A stretch of 64,000 bases of DNA from Bacteroidota bacterium. Lineage in GTDB: Bacteria > Bacteroidota > Ignavibacteria > UBA10030 > UBA6906. The stretch spans positions 62,001 through 126,000 of the forward strand of contig JAUQWO010000088.1 of NCBI GenBank assembly GCA_030835135.1, in the 5' to 3' direction. The translations under genes and the position numbers were made by a program. A model generated the notes under the pieces. That model was not told the origin of the DNA. It saw only the letters and a list, made by a program, of their open reading frames with translations, and ran no database searches. Of the stretch, positions 1-7,209 are shown one piece after another. The first letter of the stretch is position 1, and the number at the start of each line of letters is the position of its first letter.

Positions 1-347
1 AGATGGCGCCCACGTCGCTGATGGGAATGAAGACCTCCACATCGCCCGCGGGGCGGACCCAGGAAACCGCCGGCTTCCCGCTGAAGATCGCGGATATGGT
101 GGCGCTGTTGCCCGGGGTATCGTACGTGACCCGGCAGTCGGTGCACACTCCGAATGCCGTGCGGCAATTGAAGAAGGCCCTGACGAAATCGTTCGGCTGG
201 CAGAAGGAAGGGCGCGGCACATGCTTCATCGAGGTCGTCTCGAACTGTCCGTCGGGCTGGAAGATGACCCCGATCCAGGCGAACAAGTGGCTTGTGGACA
301 ATATGTTCCCGATGTATCCTCCCGGCGATCTGAAAGTGCCGGCGTAA
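1..347 (+). CDS. 2-oxoacid:ferredoxin oxidoreductase, beta (TPP) subunit, C-terminal fragment
   Basis: About 115 C-terminal residues; the gene starts upstream of the window. The tail carries the closing pattern of KorB/VorB-type beta subunits: a QSVHTPN segment, CFIEVVSNCPSGW, then MTP and a final PPGDLKVPA. The family oxidatively decarboxylates (or reductively forms) 2-oxoacids with CoA and ferredoxin in the cytoplasm, using thiamine diphosphate bound by this subunit. The gamma subunit follows at 382, so this is the end of a korA-korB-korG type set with the alpha subunit expected just upstream. The substrate cannot be read from this fragment. Candidates are 2-oxoglutarate, branched 2-oxoacids or, given the operon downstream, 2-oxobutyrate. 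Confidence 0.85.
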   Translation, partial: MAPTSLMGMKTSTSPAGRTQETAGFPLKIADMVALLPGVSYVTRQSVHTPNAVRQLKKALTKSFGWQKEGRGTCFIEVVSNCPSGWKMTPIQANKWLVDNMFPMYPPGDLKVPA

Positions 348-381
348 CCCAGACGTTGTGGACAGGAAAGAGAGAATCGTC

Positions 382-933
382 ATGGCACATGAACTCTTGA
401 TCGCCGGCTTTGGCGGGCAGGGTGTGCTCTCGATGGGCATGACCCTCGCGTATGCAGGGATGATCGAAGGCAAAGAGGTGACCTGGATGCCGTCGTATGG
501 CCCCGAGATGCGCGGTGGCACGGCGAACTGCATCGTGATCGTCTCCGATGATCCGATCGATTCCCCGGTGGTAATGTCGTTCGATACGGTGATCGCGCTG
601 AACCAGCCCTCCATGGATAAGTTCGAGCAGGCGGTCCGGCCGGGCGGGCTGTTGCTGTACGATGCGACCAGCATCATCGTTCCGCCGAAGCGCACGGACT
701 GCACGGTGCTCGGGATCCGGGCCAGTGATGAGGCGGTGAAGTTGAAGAACACGAAAGTGCTGAACATGATCGTCCTCGGGGCCTTCCTGGAGCGGACCAG
801 GGTCCTGGAGATGCCGGCGATCCTGAAAGCGCTCCGCAAGGTGCTGCCCGAGCGGTATCATCACCTCCTGCCGGTCAACGAGCAGGCGCTGCTCCGGGGC
901 AGGGAGCTGGCGGGAGAGGCAGTGACGGTGTAG
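382..933 (+). CDS. 2-oxoacid:ferredoxin oxidoreductase, gamma subunit
   Basis: 183 residues if started at the ATG at 382, which follows a GGAAAGAGAG ribosome site; an upstream GTG at 358 is possible but less well placed. The N-terminus AGFGGQGVLSMG and the later PSYGPEMRGGTANC are the hallmark motifs of the gamma domain of pyruvate/2-oxoglutarate/isovalerate ferredoxin oxidoreductases, which forms part of the CoA-binding side of the complex. The length is normal for a stand-alone gamma subunit. It lies 34 nt behind the beta subunit, so the two are co-transcribed. No ferredoxin-like delta subunit follows, so electrons must pass to a separately encoded ferredoxin. Confidence 0.9.
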   Translation: MAHELLIAGFGGQGVLSMGMTLAYAGMIEGKEVTWMPSYGPEMRGGTANCIVIVSDDPIDSPVVMSFDTVIALNQPSMDKFEQAVRPGGLLLYDATSIIVPPKRTDCTVLGIRASDEAVKLKNTKVLNMIVLGAFLERTRVLEMPAILKALRKVLPERYHHLLPVNEQALLRGRELAGEAVTV

Positions 934-986
934 GACCAGGGGCGGTGCGGTCGGCCGCCGTTCCATCGATCAGTGAGGGAGAACAT

Positions 987-1235
987 ATGGCACAGGAATG
1001 CGTGCATTCGTGCAAGGGGCTCTGTTCGGCATTGTCCATGGCCGAGCACAGAGAAGAGGAAGCCCTGAAGGAGTACCGCCGCTTCGCCTCCGAGTGCGAT
1101 TACCCGGAGGTGGCGGAGATCCTCACGAGCCTCGTGGCGGACCGGGAGCGTGCCCTGCGCACATTGCGCGACAAGCGTCAGGAGCTCGCGGAGAAGTTCG
1201 ACGTCATTGACCGCATCAACGACACGTTCGCGTGA
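987..1235 (+). CDS. Small helical protein, degenerate paralogue of the ferritin-like protein at 1239
   Basis: 82 residues; the ATG at 987 has a GTGAGGGAGA ribosome site, and the longer reading from 945 lacks one. The protein is almost all helix. It aligns without gaps over about 33 C-terminal residues with the next protein and shares EEEALKEY (there EIEARDYY) and the TLR...EL ending. The ExxH metal-ligand pair of the partner is replaced by R and A here. An N-terminal C-x3-C-x3-C cluster with a histidine (CVHSCKGLC) could bind metal. Function unknown. The 3-nt gap to the next gene suggests translational coupling and possibly a two-chain four-helix bundle. Confidence 0.7.
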   Translation: MAQECVHSCKGLCSALSMAEHREEEALKEYRRFASECDYPEVAEILTSLVADRERALRTLRDKRQELAEKFDVIDRINDTFA

Positions 1236-1238
1236 CCC

Positions 1239-1490
1239 ATGGCCCATCCGACACATGACCGTCTGCCGTGGGGCGATCTTTCGCTCCAGGATATCCTTGC
1301 GCTCGCGATCGAGGATGAGATCGAAGCCCGCGACTATTACCGTACCGCGGCCGGGCACGCGGGGAATACCGGTACGCGCCGTATGCTCGAGGCTCTGGCG
1401 GTGATGGAGCAGGGGCACGCGGATACGCTGCGCAAGGAGCTCGAGGAATTGAAGCTGCAACAGGATATGGAAACCGGGCTGGCGGACTGA
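1239..1490 (+). CDS. Small ferritin-like/rubrerythrin-like half protein
   Basis: 83 residues, about half a normal rubrerythrin domain. Helix 1 carries EDEIEARDYY and helix 2 carries MEQGH, giving the E...Y and ExxH pattern used by ferritin-like di-iron or encapsulated-ferritin-type proteins. As only one helical hairpin is present, a metal site would need dimerisation with itself or with the paralogue encoded just upstream. It lies between ferredoxin-dependent oxidoreductase genes and a dehydrogenase, suggesting protection of an oxygen-sensitive pathway from iron or peroxide. This role is inferred. A short palindrome (GCCCCATGGGGC, 1492-1503) sits directly after the stop codon. The 98-nt gap to the next gene otherwise shows nothing clear. 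Confidence 0.75.
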   Translation: MAHPTHDRLPWGDLSLQDILALAIEDEIEARDYYRTAAGHAGNTGTRRMLEALAVMEQGHADTLRKELEELKLQQDMETGLAD

Positions 1491-1588
1491 GGCCCCATGG
1501 GGCGGGGTGAGGTGGGGCGGGGCCGGGTGCGGATGCCTGATACTACTGTAGACCATTGTACCACTTCTGCTGGAGATGACCGAACGTC

Positions 1589-2707
1589 ATGAGCAAGTAC
1601 ACGATCGCCTGGTTGCCCGGAGACGGCATCGGCAACGATGTCATGGATGCTACCCGCATCGTCCTCGATGCAATGAAACTCGACGCCGAGTATGTGCACG
1701 GGGATATCGGGTGGGAATTCTGGCGGACCGAAGGGGATGCGTTCCCGCAGCGCACGGTCGACCTCCTGAAGCGCGTGAATGCCGCCATGTTCGGCGCGAT
1801 CACGTCGAAGCCGGTGAAGGCCGCCGAAACCGAACTGGTCCCTGAACTCCGCGGCAAGGGTCTCATCTACCGCTCACCGATCGTCCGGATGCGTCAGCTG
1901 TTCGATCTGTACATCTGTCTTCGTCCGTGCAAGGCGTATGCCGGCAATCCGCTCAACCTGAAAGAGGGGATCGATCTGACGGTGTTCCGCGAGAACACCG
2001 AGGACCTGTATGCAGGCGTGGAATTCAATCCCGTGCCCCAGGAACTCGCGGATGTGCTTGCGAAGGTATCGAAACCGTTCGGCGCGTTCAAGGACAATGC
2101 CCTCGATCAGTACGCCATCTCCTGCAAGGTGAACACCAAGAAGGGATCCTCGCGCATCGTGCGTGCCGCCTTCGAGTTCGCGCGTGCCCATGGCCGCAAG
2201 AAGGTGACCATCGTCCACAAAGCGAACGTTGTCCGCGCAACGGACGGGATGTTCCTGGATGAAGCGAAGAAGGTGGCGGCGGATTTCCCGGAGATCCAGT
2301 TCGATGAAGCGAACGTGGATGCCATCTGTATGTGGCTGCTCAAGAATCCATTCAACTATGATGTGCTGGTCGCCCCGAACCTGTATGGCGACATCATCTC
2401 CGATCTCGCTGCGCAGATGGTGGGCGGACTGGGGTTTGGCTGCTCCGGCAATATCGGTCAGAAGCTCGCGGTCTTCGAGCCGTCGCATGGCAGCGCGCCG
2501 AAGTACGCCGGACAGAACAAGGTGAATCCGATCGCGACCATCCTGGCCGCGAAGATGATGCTGGACTGGCTGGGTGAGACCGAGAAGGGTGCCCAGCTGG
2601 AGCGCGCCACAGCAGCGGTCATCACGGAAGGGCGTGTGCGGACCTATGATATGGGTGGTTCGAGCACGACGACCCAGATGGCGGAGGCGATCGCAGCGCA
2701 TCTATGA
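1589..2707 (+). CDS. Beta-decarboxylating dehydrogenase (isopropylmalate/homoisocitrate/methylmalate type)
   Basis: 372 residues, full length for the NAD(P)-dependent isocitrate/isopropylmalate dehydrogenase family, with LPGDGIG at the N-terminus, FRENTEDLYAG, the acidic NLYGDIISD metal site and EPSHGSAPKYAG. These enzymes oxidise a 2-hydroxy-3-substituted succinate and decarboxylate it to a 2-oxoacid. In the substrate loop, RSPIVRMRQ aligns with RSLNVALRQ of E. coli Icd. The serine is kept but the asparagine that helps recognise the gamma-carboxylate is isoleucine. From memory, an SPIV/SPII loop is typical of archaeal and fungal isopropylmalate/homoisocitrate enzymes. I therefore doubt it is the TCA-cycle isocitrate dehydrogenase; a 3-methylmalate or 3-isopropylmalate substrate fits better. 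Its stop overlaps the next start (ATGA). Confidence 0.85.
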   Translation: MSKYTIAWLPGDGIGNDVMDATRIVLDAMKLDAEYVHGDIGWEFWRTEGDAFPQRTVDLLKRVNAAMFGAITSKPVKAAETELVPELRGKGLIYRSPIVRMRQLFDLYICLRPCKAYAGNPLNLKEGIDLTVFRENTEDLYAGVEFNPVPQELADVLAKVSKPFGAFKDNALDQYAISCKVNTKKGSSRIVRAAFEFARAHGRKKVTIVHKANVVRATDGMFLDEAKKVAADFPEIQFDEANVDAICMWLLKNPFNYDVLVAPNLYGDIISDLAAQMVGGLGFGCSGNIGQKLAVFEPSHGSAPKYAGQNKVNPIATILAAKMMLDWLGETEKGAQLERATAAVITEGRVRTYDMGGSSTTTQMAEAIAAHL

Positions 2708-3624
2708 GTGATCCCCGGTTGTTGATCCACGAAGTGGGGTTGCGCGACGGTCTCCAGATGGAGCACGAGACGGTGCCCACGGCAACGAAGCTCGGGTGGC
2801 TGCGCGCACTCGCCGCCACGGGCGTTGATATCATTCAGGTGGGCTCGTTCGTCCATCCCACGCGTGTGCCCCAGATGGCGGACACGGATGCGATGTTCCG
2901 CGAACTTACCGCGCCGGGCGGCATGGCGTCGGGCGTGGTGCTCTCCGGCCTCGTCCTGAATGAAAAGGGGCTCGAGCGGGGACTCGCGTGTGGCGTCCAG
3001 ATGTTCTGCATGGGCGTGTCCGCGAGCGAAACGCACAGCCAGAAGAATACCGGCATGTCCGTGGCCGAAGCGACCACCCGGATCATTGCCACGGCACGGC
3101 AGGCCATCGCCGCGAAGTGCCAGGTCCAGCTCTCGGTGCAATCGGCGTTCGGGTGTGGCTTTGAAGGTGCCGTGCAGCAGGATCGGGTCCTGGGGATCGT
3201 GCGCCGCTACCTGGATGCCGGCCTCACGAACATCAGTCTCGCCGATACCGCCGGTCATGCGGCCCCCGACGCCGTGGAGCGGCTGTTCACCGCCATCCGC
3301 GCGCTGGATGCCGGCGCTGAACTCACCTGTCACTTCCACAATACCTATGGCATGGCGATCGCGAATTGCATCGCCGCGCGGCGCGCGGGCGTGACGGCAT
3401 TCGAATCGTCCGTGGCGGGCCTCGGCGGATGTCCGTTCACGAAGGTCGCCGGTGGCAATGTCTGTACTGAAGACCTGATCCATATGTTCCAGCGCATGGG
3501 TGTGCGCACGGACATTCAACTCGACGGGATCATTGCCGTGGCGCGCCAGGTGGCGGATCACTTTCACCGCGACATGCCCGGCATGATCTACAAGACCGGA
3601 CCCATAAGCCCGACACACCAATGA
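2704..3624 (+). CDS. HMG-CoA lyase-family lyase, candidate citramalyl-CoA lyase
   Basis: 306 residues, one DRE-TIM barrel. The start EVGLRDGLQ is the HMG-CoA lyase form of the signature, not the DTTLRDGEQ form of isopropylmalate, homocitrate or citramalate synthases. SASETHSQKN and the catalytic-cysteine loop GLGGCPFTKVAGGN are also HMG-CoA-lyase like, and HFHNTYG supplies the metal histidines. The family cleaves 3-hydroxy-3-methyl acyl-CoAs reversibly. As I recall, the R-citramalyl-CoA lyase of Chloroflexus belongs to this family and works with a class III CoA-transferase, which is exactly the gene that follows here by ATGA overlap. HMG-CoA lyase for leucine breakdown is the main alternative, but no other leucine-degradation gene is nearby. 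Confidence 0.85.
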   Translation: MSDPRLLIHEVGLRDGLQMEHETVPTATKLGWLRALAATGVDIIQVGSFVHPTRVPQMADTDAMFRELTAPGGMASGVVLSGLVLNEKGLERGLACGVQMFCMGVSASETHSQKNTGMSVAEATTRIIATARQAIAAKCQVQLSVQSAFGCGFEGAVQQDRVLGIVRRYLDAGLTNISLADTAGHAAPDAVERLFTAIRALDAGAELTCHFHNTYGMAIANCIAARRAGVTAFESSVAGLGGCPFTKVAGGNVCTEDLIHMFQRMGVRTDIQLDGIIAVARQVADHFHRDMPGMIYKTGPISPTHQ

Positions 3625-4826
3625 CACAGAGGACGCCGTTGCTTGCAGGTATCCGGGTGCTGGACATGACGAATGTCCTGTCCGGCCCCTTCGCCACACT
3701 CCATCTCGCGCTTCTCGGCGCCGAGGTGATCAAGATCGAGAACCCGACGGATGGCGATCTGGCCCGGAAGCTGGGGTCGGTGCCGAAGTACAATCAGATG
3801 CTGATGGGCACGAGTTTCCTGGCCCAGAATGCGAACAAGCGCTCGCTCACGCTCAACCTGAAGGCGCCGGAAGGGAAGGAGATCTTCAGGAAGCTCGTTG
3901 CGACCGCGGATGTGCTCGTGGAGAACTTCCGCCCGGATGTCATGGGCAGGCTCGGTCTCTCGTACGACGTCCTCCGCTCGATCAATCCGAGGCTCATCTA
4001 TTGCGGGATCTCGGGATTCGGGCAATCCGGGCCTGATGCACTCAAGCCGGCGTATGACCAGATCATCCAGGGGTTGAGTGGGGAGATGGCGATCAACGGG
4101 GATGACCGGCTCAGCCCGCTCCGGGCCGGCTTTCCGGTGTGTGATACGGTGGGGGGATTGAACGCCGCCTTTGCCATCATGGCCGCCCTGTATCATCGTG
4201 AGCATACGGGGGAAGGCCAGAGCATCGATATTGCGCTCCTCGACTCCATCATGCCCCTGATGGGGTGGGTGGTGGCGAATCTCATGATCGGGAAGCAGGA
4301 GCCGGTCCTGATGGGGAACGACAATTTCACTGCTGCGCCATCCGGTGTGTTCGTGACACGGGACGGGTACATCAACATTGCCGCGAACAAGCAGGAACAG
4401 TGGGAAGCCGTGGCCGATGTGCTGGGCCTGCCGGAATTGAAGACCGATCCTCGCTTTCAGGAGCGGGACACGCGCAAGAAGAACCGGAAGGCGCTGACGC
4501 CGCTTCTCGAGGCCCGGCTCCGGGAACAGGACACGGCGTACTGGGTTGAGGTGCTGAACAAGCATGATGTCCCCTCCGGGGCCATCCTGACGCTGGATCA
4601 GGCGATGCATCAGCCCCAGGTGGAACACAGGAGCACCTTTACGACGTTAGAGGTAGAGGGGATCGGTGCGATCCCCCTCTTTAATATGACGGCGAAATTT
4701 GAGAAGACCCCGGGGATGGTCACGGCTCCCCCGCCCAGACTTGGCGAGCATACGGCCGAGGTGCTGCATGGGATCGGGTTCGACGAGGCGCAGATCGCCG
4801 CGCTCAAAGAGAAGAAAGTGATATAA
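3621..4826 (+). CDS. Class III CoA-transferase (CaiB/BaiF family)
   Basis: 401 residues, the usual length. The N-terminus has GIRVLDMTNVLSGPFAT, followed by LGAEVIKIENP, NKRSLTLNL and LVENFRP. The catalytic aspartate lies in PAYDQIIQGLSG, with SGFGQSGP before it and GEGQSIDIAL after it. Class III enzymes move CoA between acyl-CoA and free acids through an aspartyl-CoA anhydride. The preceding lyase overlaps by four bases, so the two are probably made in fixed ratio. A plausible reaction is succinyl-CoA (or acetyl-CoA) plus citramalate to citramalyl-CoA, as in the Chloroflexus transferase/lyase pair. Itaconate or another dicarboxylate cannot be excluded from sequence. Confidence 0.9.
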   Translation: MTQRTPLLAGIRVLDMTNVLSGPFATLHLALLGAEVIKIENPTDGDLARKLGSVPKYNQMLMGTSFLAQNANKRSLTLNLKAPEGKEIFRKLVATADVLVENFRPDVMGRLGLSYDVLRSINPRLIYCGISGFGQSGPDALKPAYDQIIQGLSGEMAINGDDRLSPLRAGFPVCDTVGGLNAAFAIMAALYHREHTGEGQSIDIALLDSIMPLMGWVVANLMIGKQEPVLMGNDNFTAAPSGVFVTRDGYINIAANKQEQWEAVADVLGLPELKTDPRFQERDTRKKNRKALTPLLEARLREQDTAYWVEVLNKHDVPSGAILTLDQAMHQPQVEHRSTFTTLEVEGIGAIPLFNMTAKFEKTPGMVTAPPPRLGEHTAEVLHGIGFDEAQIAALKEKKVI

Positions 4827-4857
4827 CACCACCCCCACTCATTCGGAGAGGTCCTGT

Positions 4858-6147
4858 ATGGGTATGACGGTCGTCGAGAAGATCCTGGCCCGGGCAAGCG
4901 GACAGACGTCGGTGAAGGCCGGCGATGTCCTGGAGCCCCGCGTGGATCTGGCAATGTCGCATGAGAATGCCGCCCTGGTCATCAATCAGTTCCTGGAGAT
5001 CTACAAGGAGACGGGCAAGGACGCGCGCGTGTGGGATCCTTCGCGCGTGGCGATCGTGTTCGACCATCGCGTTCCCGCCGAATCCGCGAAGACCGCGACG
5101 AACCAGAAGAAGGTCCGCGAGTTCGTTGCGCGTCACATGATCAGCAAGTTCCATGATATCCGCGGCGACCGTGGCGGCATTTGTCACCAGGTCCTCCCCG
5201 AAAGCGGCTATGTCCTTCCCGGGGCGGTGGTGGTCGGCACGGATTCGCATACGACGAGCCATGGTGCGCTCGGCGCGTTCGCCTTTGGCATCGGTGCCAC
5301 GGAGATGGCGTCCGTGTGGACCCTGGGATTCGCGGTGAATGTCGAGGTGCCGGCGACGATCAAGGTCGAGGTGACAGGCGAGTTCGCGCCGATGGTCGGC
5401 CCGAAGGACCTCATTCTGCACCTCATCGGCACGATCAGCGCCCAGGGGGCGAACTTCCGTGCGATCGAATTCCACGGCGAGACCATCCGCCGGATGCCGA
5501 CCTCCGGCCGGCTCGTGATCTGCAATATGTCGGTGGAAGCCGGTGCAACGGCCGGGATCGTTCCCGCCGATGACGAGACGCTGCGGTATCTCCGTGAAGA
5601 AGCAGGCGTGGCGAACCCGCCGGCTCCGGTCCAGCCGGATCCGGACGCAACGTACGTGCAGGTCGTGAAGATCGACGTGTCGACGCTCACTCCCCAGATC
5701 GCCTGTCCGCACACGGTGGACAATGTGAAGCCGATCGCCGAGGTGGTCGGGACGAAGGTGCATCAGATCGTCATTGGCTCGTGCACGAACGGCCGCCTGG
5801 ACGACATCGCGGCGGCAGCGGGGATCCTGCGTGGCAAGAAGGTCTCTGAGAATACGCGCATGCTGGTGTTCCCCGCATCGTCGCGGGTCTATCAGCGTGC
5901 GCTGGATGCGGGATATATCACGGACCTGGTGAAGGCCGGCGCGGTCGTGATGAACCCGGGATGTGGCCCGTGCCTCGGCGTGCATGAAGGTGCGCTGGGC
6001 GACGGCGAAACAGCGCTGTCGACGACGAACCGGAACTTCAAGGGGCGTATGGGCAATCCGACCGGCGCGGTGTACCTGTGCTCGCCGGCGGTTGCAGCAG
6101 CCTCAGCCGTTGAAGGCGTGATCACCGATCCGCGGAAAGGAGCATGA
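4858..6147 (+). CDS. Aconitase-superfamily dehydratase, large subunit (LeuC/HacA type)
   Basis: 429 residues, the length of the archaeal-type LeuC/HacA class rather than the longer bacterial LeuC. The [4Fe-4S] cysteines are visible in SCTNGR (about residue 308) and NPGCGPC (about 368 and 371). VVGTDSHTTSHGALGAFAFGIG is split here as VVGTDSHTT and GALGAFAFGIG, both strongly conserved. The enzyme dehydrates and rehydrates hydroxy-diacids in trans with the small subunit encoded next by ATGA overlap. Substrates of this class include 3-isopropylmalate, citramalate/citraconate and homoaconitate; the small subunit decides. An oxygen-sensitive cluster fits the ferredoxin-linked neighbours. Confidence 0.9.
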   Translation: MGMTVVEKILARASGQTSVKAGDVLEPRVDLAMSHENAALVINQFLEIYKETGKDARVWDPSRVAIVFDHRVPAESAKTATNQKKVREFVARHMISKFHDIRGDRGGICHQVLPESGYVLPGAVVVGTDSHTTSHGALGAFAFGIGATEMASVWTLGFAVNVEVPATIKVEVTGEFAPMVGPKDLILHLIGTISAQGANFRAIEFHGETIRRMPTSGRLVICNMSVEAGATAGIVPADDETLRYLREEAGVANPPAPVQPDPDATYVQVVKIDVSTLTPQIACPHTVDNVKPIAEVVGTKVHQIVIGSCTNGRLDDIAAAAGILRGKKVSENTRMLVFPASSRVYQRALDAGYITDLVKAGAVVMNPGCGPCLGVHEGALGDGETALSTTNRNFKGRMGNPTGAVYLCSPAVAAASAVEGVITDPRKGA

Positions 6148-6665
6148 GCGTCATGGCAAAGGTCGTGTATACCATCGAGAACGATATCAGCACGGATGTC
6201 ATCTATCCGGGCCGCTTCATGGCAACGGTGCTGCCCAGCGAGACCCCGGCATTCGCCTTCGCGGACGATGCGACGTTCAACGGCATGTTGAAGGCCAAGC
6301 AGGTTCCTCCGGGCAGCGTGCTGGTGGCGGGCGAGAACTTCGGATGCGGCTCCTCCCGCGAACAGGCCGTGTCCACCCTCAAGGGACATGAGCTTCTCAT
6401 CATCGCACGGAGCGTTGCGCGCATCTTCATGCAGAACGCCGTGAACCTCGGGCTCAACCTTGTTGTCGCCCCCGGTTTTGAAGCAGCACAGGGCGATGAG
6501 GTCGAGGTGAGGGGGGAAGAGGTCGTGAACGTCACCACCGGAAAGAAATTTCCGATCGAGAAGCTGCCCAGGGCCCGGCAGGCGATCGTGGACGCCGGCG
6601 GTCTGATCGCGTACACGCGCAAACGCATGGCGGAACAGGCGTCCGCCCCCGCGGGACGGGGATAA
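6144..6665 (+). CDS. Aconitase-superfamily dehydratase, small subunit (LeuD type)
   Basis: 173 residues, normal for stand-alone LeuD. The swivel-domain signature GENFGCGSSREQA is intact. In the substrate loop after DVIYPGR the sequence is FMAT. From memory, archaeal homoaconitases have YLRT here, the arginine binding the extra carboxylate, while isopropylmalate isomerases have YLVY or YLVM. The missing arginine argues for a substrate without a distal carboxylate, such as citramalate/citraconate/methylmalate or isopropylmalate. This agrees with the dehydrogenase loop at 1589. It partners the subunit at 4858, with which it overlaps by four bases. The last 15 residues are low-complexity and probably disordered. 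Confidence 0.9.
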   Translation: MSVMAKVVYTIENDISTDVIYPGRFMATVLPSETPAFAFADDATFNGMLKAKQVPPGSVLVAGENFGCGSSREQAVSTLKGHELLIIARSVARIFMQNAVNLGLNLVVAPGFEAAQGDEVEVRGEEVVNVTTGKKFPIEKLPRARQAIVDAGGLIAYTRKRMAEQASAPAGRG

Positions 6666-6675
6666 CAGGGAGCAT

Positions 6676-7137
6676 ATGGAAGCAACAGAGCATGTGACCC
6701 GCACGAAGTCCTTCACGTACAAGACCAGCACGACGTGGACGGAAGGGCGGAGCGGGACCATTGCGTCGGAGGGGAAGCCCACGATGAAGATCTCCAGTCC
6801 ACCTGAGTTCAAGGGGGAACGGGGGGTCTGGACCCCGGAAGATCTCTTCGTGGGATCGGTGGAGGTGTGTCATATGACGACGTTCCTGTCGTTCGCCGCG
6901 CAGAAGAAACTTGCGATCGTCTCGTACCGGAGTCGGGCCAACGGCGTGCTGGAATATATTGATGACGATTACCGCTTCACGCGCATCGTGATCTTTCCGA
7001 CGATCACGGTGGGAGCCGGTGTGGTGGAAACGGATGTGCACGCGCTCCTCCGGGAGGCGGAAAAGCATTGTCTCGTCGCGAACTCGATCGCTTCGATCGT
7101 CGAGGTCAATCCCACCATCATCGTTCACCAGGGATGA
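6676..7137 (+). CDS. OsmC-like peroxiredoxin-family protein
   Basis: 153 residues with the OsmC/Ohr fold pattern: TPEDLFVGSVEVC with the first cysteine at residue 65, and EAEKHCLVANSI with the second at residue 132. The family reduces organic hydroperoxides through this cysteine pair in the cytoplasm, though many OsmC-like members have no tested substrate. It lies 10 nt after the dehydratase small subunit, so it is probably the last gene of the operon. It may shield the iron-sulfur enzymes and ferredoxin oxidoreductase from peroxides. The start ATG at 6676 follows GGGGATAACAGGGAG, a good ribosome site. Confidence 0.85.
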   Translation: MEATEHVTRTKSFTYKTSTTWTEGRSGTIASEGKPTMKISSPPEFKGERGVWTPEDLFVGSVEVCHMTTFLSFAAQKKLAIVSYRSRANGVLEYIDDDYRFTRIVIFPTITVGAGVVETDVHALLREAEKHCLVANSIASIVEVNPTIIVHQG

Positions 7138-7159
7138 GACCGCCGTGGGTGTCCGTATC

Positions 7160-7188
7160 TTGGAATTCCGTCCCGAATTCGATATACT
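7160..7188 (+). promoter_or_regulatory. Candidate sigma-70 promoter of hemN
   Basis: TTGGAA and TATACT are separated by exactly 17 nt. The predicted transcript start, near 7195, leaves about 15 nt before the chosen ATG at 7210, with a GGAGG at 7200-7204 inside it. This separates hemN from the upstream operon. Confidence 0.5.
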
Positions 7189-7209
7189 GAAGGTGTGATG
7201 GAGGATATC

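Noticed and set aside
2704-3624. Reading the lyase as LeuA, homocitrate or citramalate synthase
   Set aside because: The EVGLRDGLQ and GGCPF motifs are those of HMG-CoA lyases, not of the DTTLRDGEQ synthase branch.
4858-6665. Homoaconitase of an alpha-aminoadipate lysine pathway
   Set aside because: No homocitrate synthase or Lys genes are present, and the small-subunit loop lacks the arginine expected for homoaconitate.
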